Shown piece after piece: positions 63,746 through 64,000 of a stretch of 64,000 bases of DNA (position 1 is the stretch's first letter; each line of letters begins with the position of its first letter). Under the pieces are notes generated by a model that ran no database searches, was not told the origin of the DNA, and worked only from the letters and a program-made list of their open reading frames with translations. The translations under genes were made by a program, and so were the position numbers. The stretch spans positions 1 to 64,000 of the forward strand of contig CAIXDS010000157.1 in the NCBI GenBank assembly GCA_903918195.1. Direction: 5' to 3'. The stretch comes from an uncultured Acetobacteraceae bacterium. GTDB taxonomy: Bacteria; Pseudomonadota; Alphaproteobacteria; Acetobacterales; Acetobacteraceae.

Positions 63746-63761
63746 CCTTGCCTTTCTGTCC

Positions 63762-64000
63762 TCACTTCTTTCTCCGTGTCGTCTTCTTGGCCTCCCCCAA
63801 TGTCTCGAGCGCCTGCGCCAGATCGGCAATCAGATCGTCGGCATGTTCGATGCCGATCGACAGCCGGATCGTGCCATCGGTGATCCCTTCCTGTGCCCGC
63901 ACTGCCGCCGGCACGCCGGAATGGGTCGTGGTTGCCGGATGGCTCGCCAGCGACTCCGTCCCGCCCAGGCTCACCGCGAGGCGGAAAATGCGCAGCGCGT
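63762..64000 (-). CDS. PLP-dependent cystathionine synthase/lyase family enzyme (partial)
   Basis: Only the last 79 codons are inside the window; the gene continues beyond 64000. The residues [24 protein letters not shown], then [23 protein letters not shown], match the C-terminus of cystathionine gamma-synthase, gamma-lyase or methionine gamma-lyase. The family cannot be narrowed without the N-terminal part. A lysine-rich tail ends it. Confidence 0.85.
   Translation of the reverse strand, partial: ALRIFRLAVSLGGTESLASHPATTTHSGVPAAVRAQEGITDGTIRLSIGIEHADDLIADLAQALETLGEAKKTTRRKK

Overview
The window looks like the chromosome of a GC-rich alphaproteobacterium, most plausibly Acetobacteraceae/Rhodospirillales. 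This is inferred from GC-rich codon use, a red-type (form IC) RuBisCO operon with cbbX, a mitochondrial-type complex I accessory subunit, and a paired hairpin of a type I associate with that family. About five sixths of it is a temperate phage, and the right end is a Calvin-cycle operon. All family calls are by eye, with no database search.

Positions 1-698 hold no gene, only nested inverted repeats. From 33397 leftward to a strong terminator at 699-729, the minus strand carries one long late operon. It begins with a two-gene DNA-modification candidate (Dam-like/GNAT-like protein plus ParB-like protein). P27 small and large terminase, HNH nuclease, an HK97-type head (portal, protease-scaffold, capsid, connectors) and a Mu-like contractile tail follow. 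The tail section has a -1 frameshifted chaperone and a tape measure with a lysozyme domain. Baseplate, fibre and lysis genes close the operon. Two plus-strand moron cassettes with their own promoters interrupt the tail genes.

From 33508 to 39679 a plus-strand early operon encodes small proteins of mostly unknown function and a full-length ParB. Then come a phage NusG paralogue, an iteron-rich probable replication origin (40489-40708), and minus-strand D5-like helicase, zinc-finger and Toprim primase genes. A Cro/CI-type switch with palindromic operators lies at 44021-44789. Small plus-strand genes end in an AlpA-like excisionase (47100-47351).

Between excisionase and integrase lies AT-richer cargo at 47891-51192: a zinc-ribbon protein translationally coupled to an 816-residue TPR protein, whose 3' end sits in a perfect 32-bp inverted repeat. 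This is the best candidate for an undescribed system. The tyrosine integrase (51920-53161) abuts the 3' end of a tRNA-Arg(UCU) gene that is itself split by a 233-nt group I intron. The left attachment site is not visible.

From 53689 the host resumes: an NDUFS4-like complex I subunit, then cbbR diverging from cbbF-cbbP-cbbT-cbbA-cbbL-cbbS-cbbX-cbbE. The operon supplies phosphoribulokinase and RuBisCO for CO2 fixation, CbbX to reactivate RuBisCO, and the enzymes regenerating ribulose bisphosphate. A minus-strand PLP enzyme runs off the right edge.
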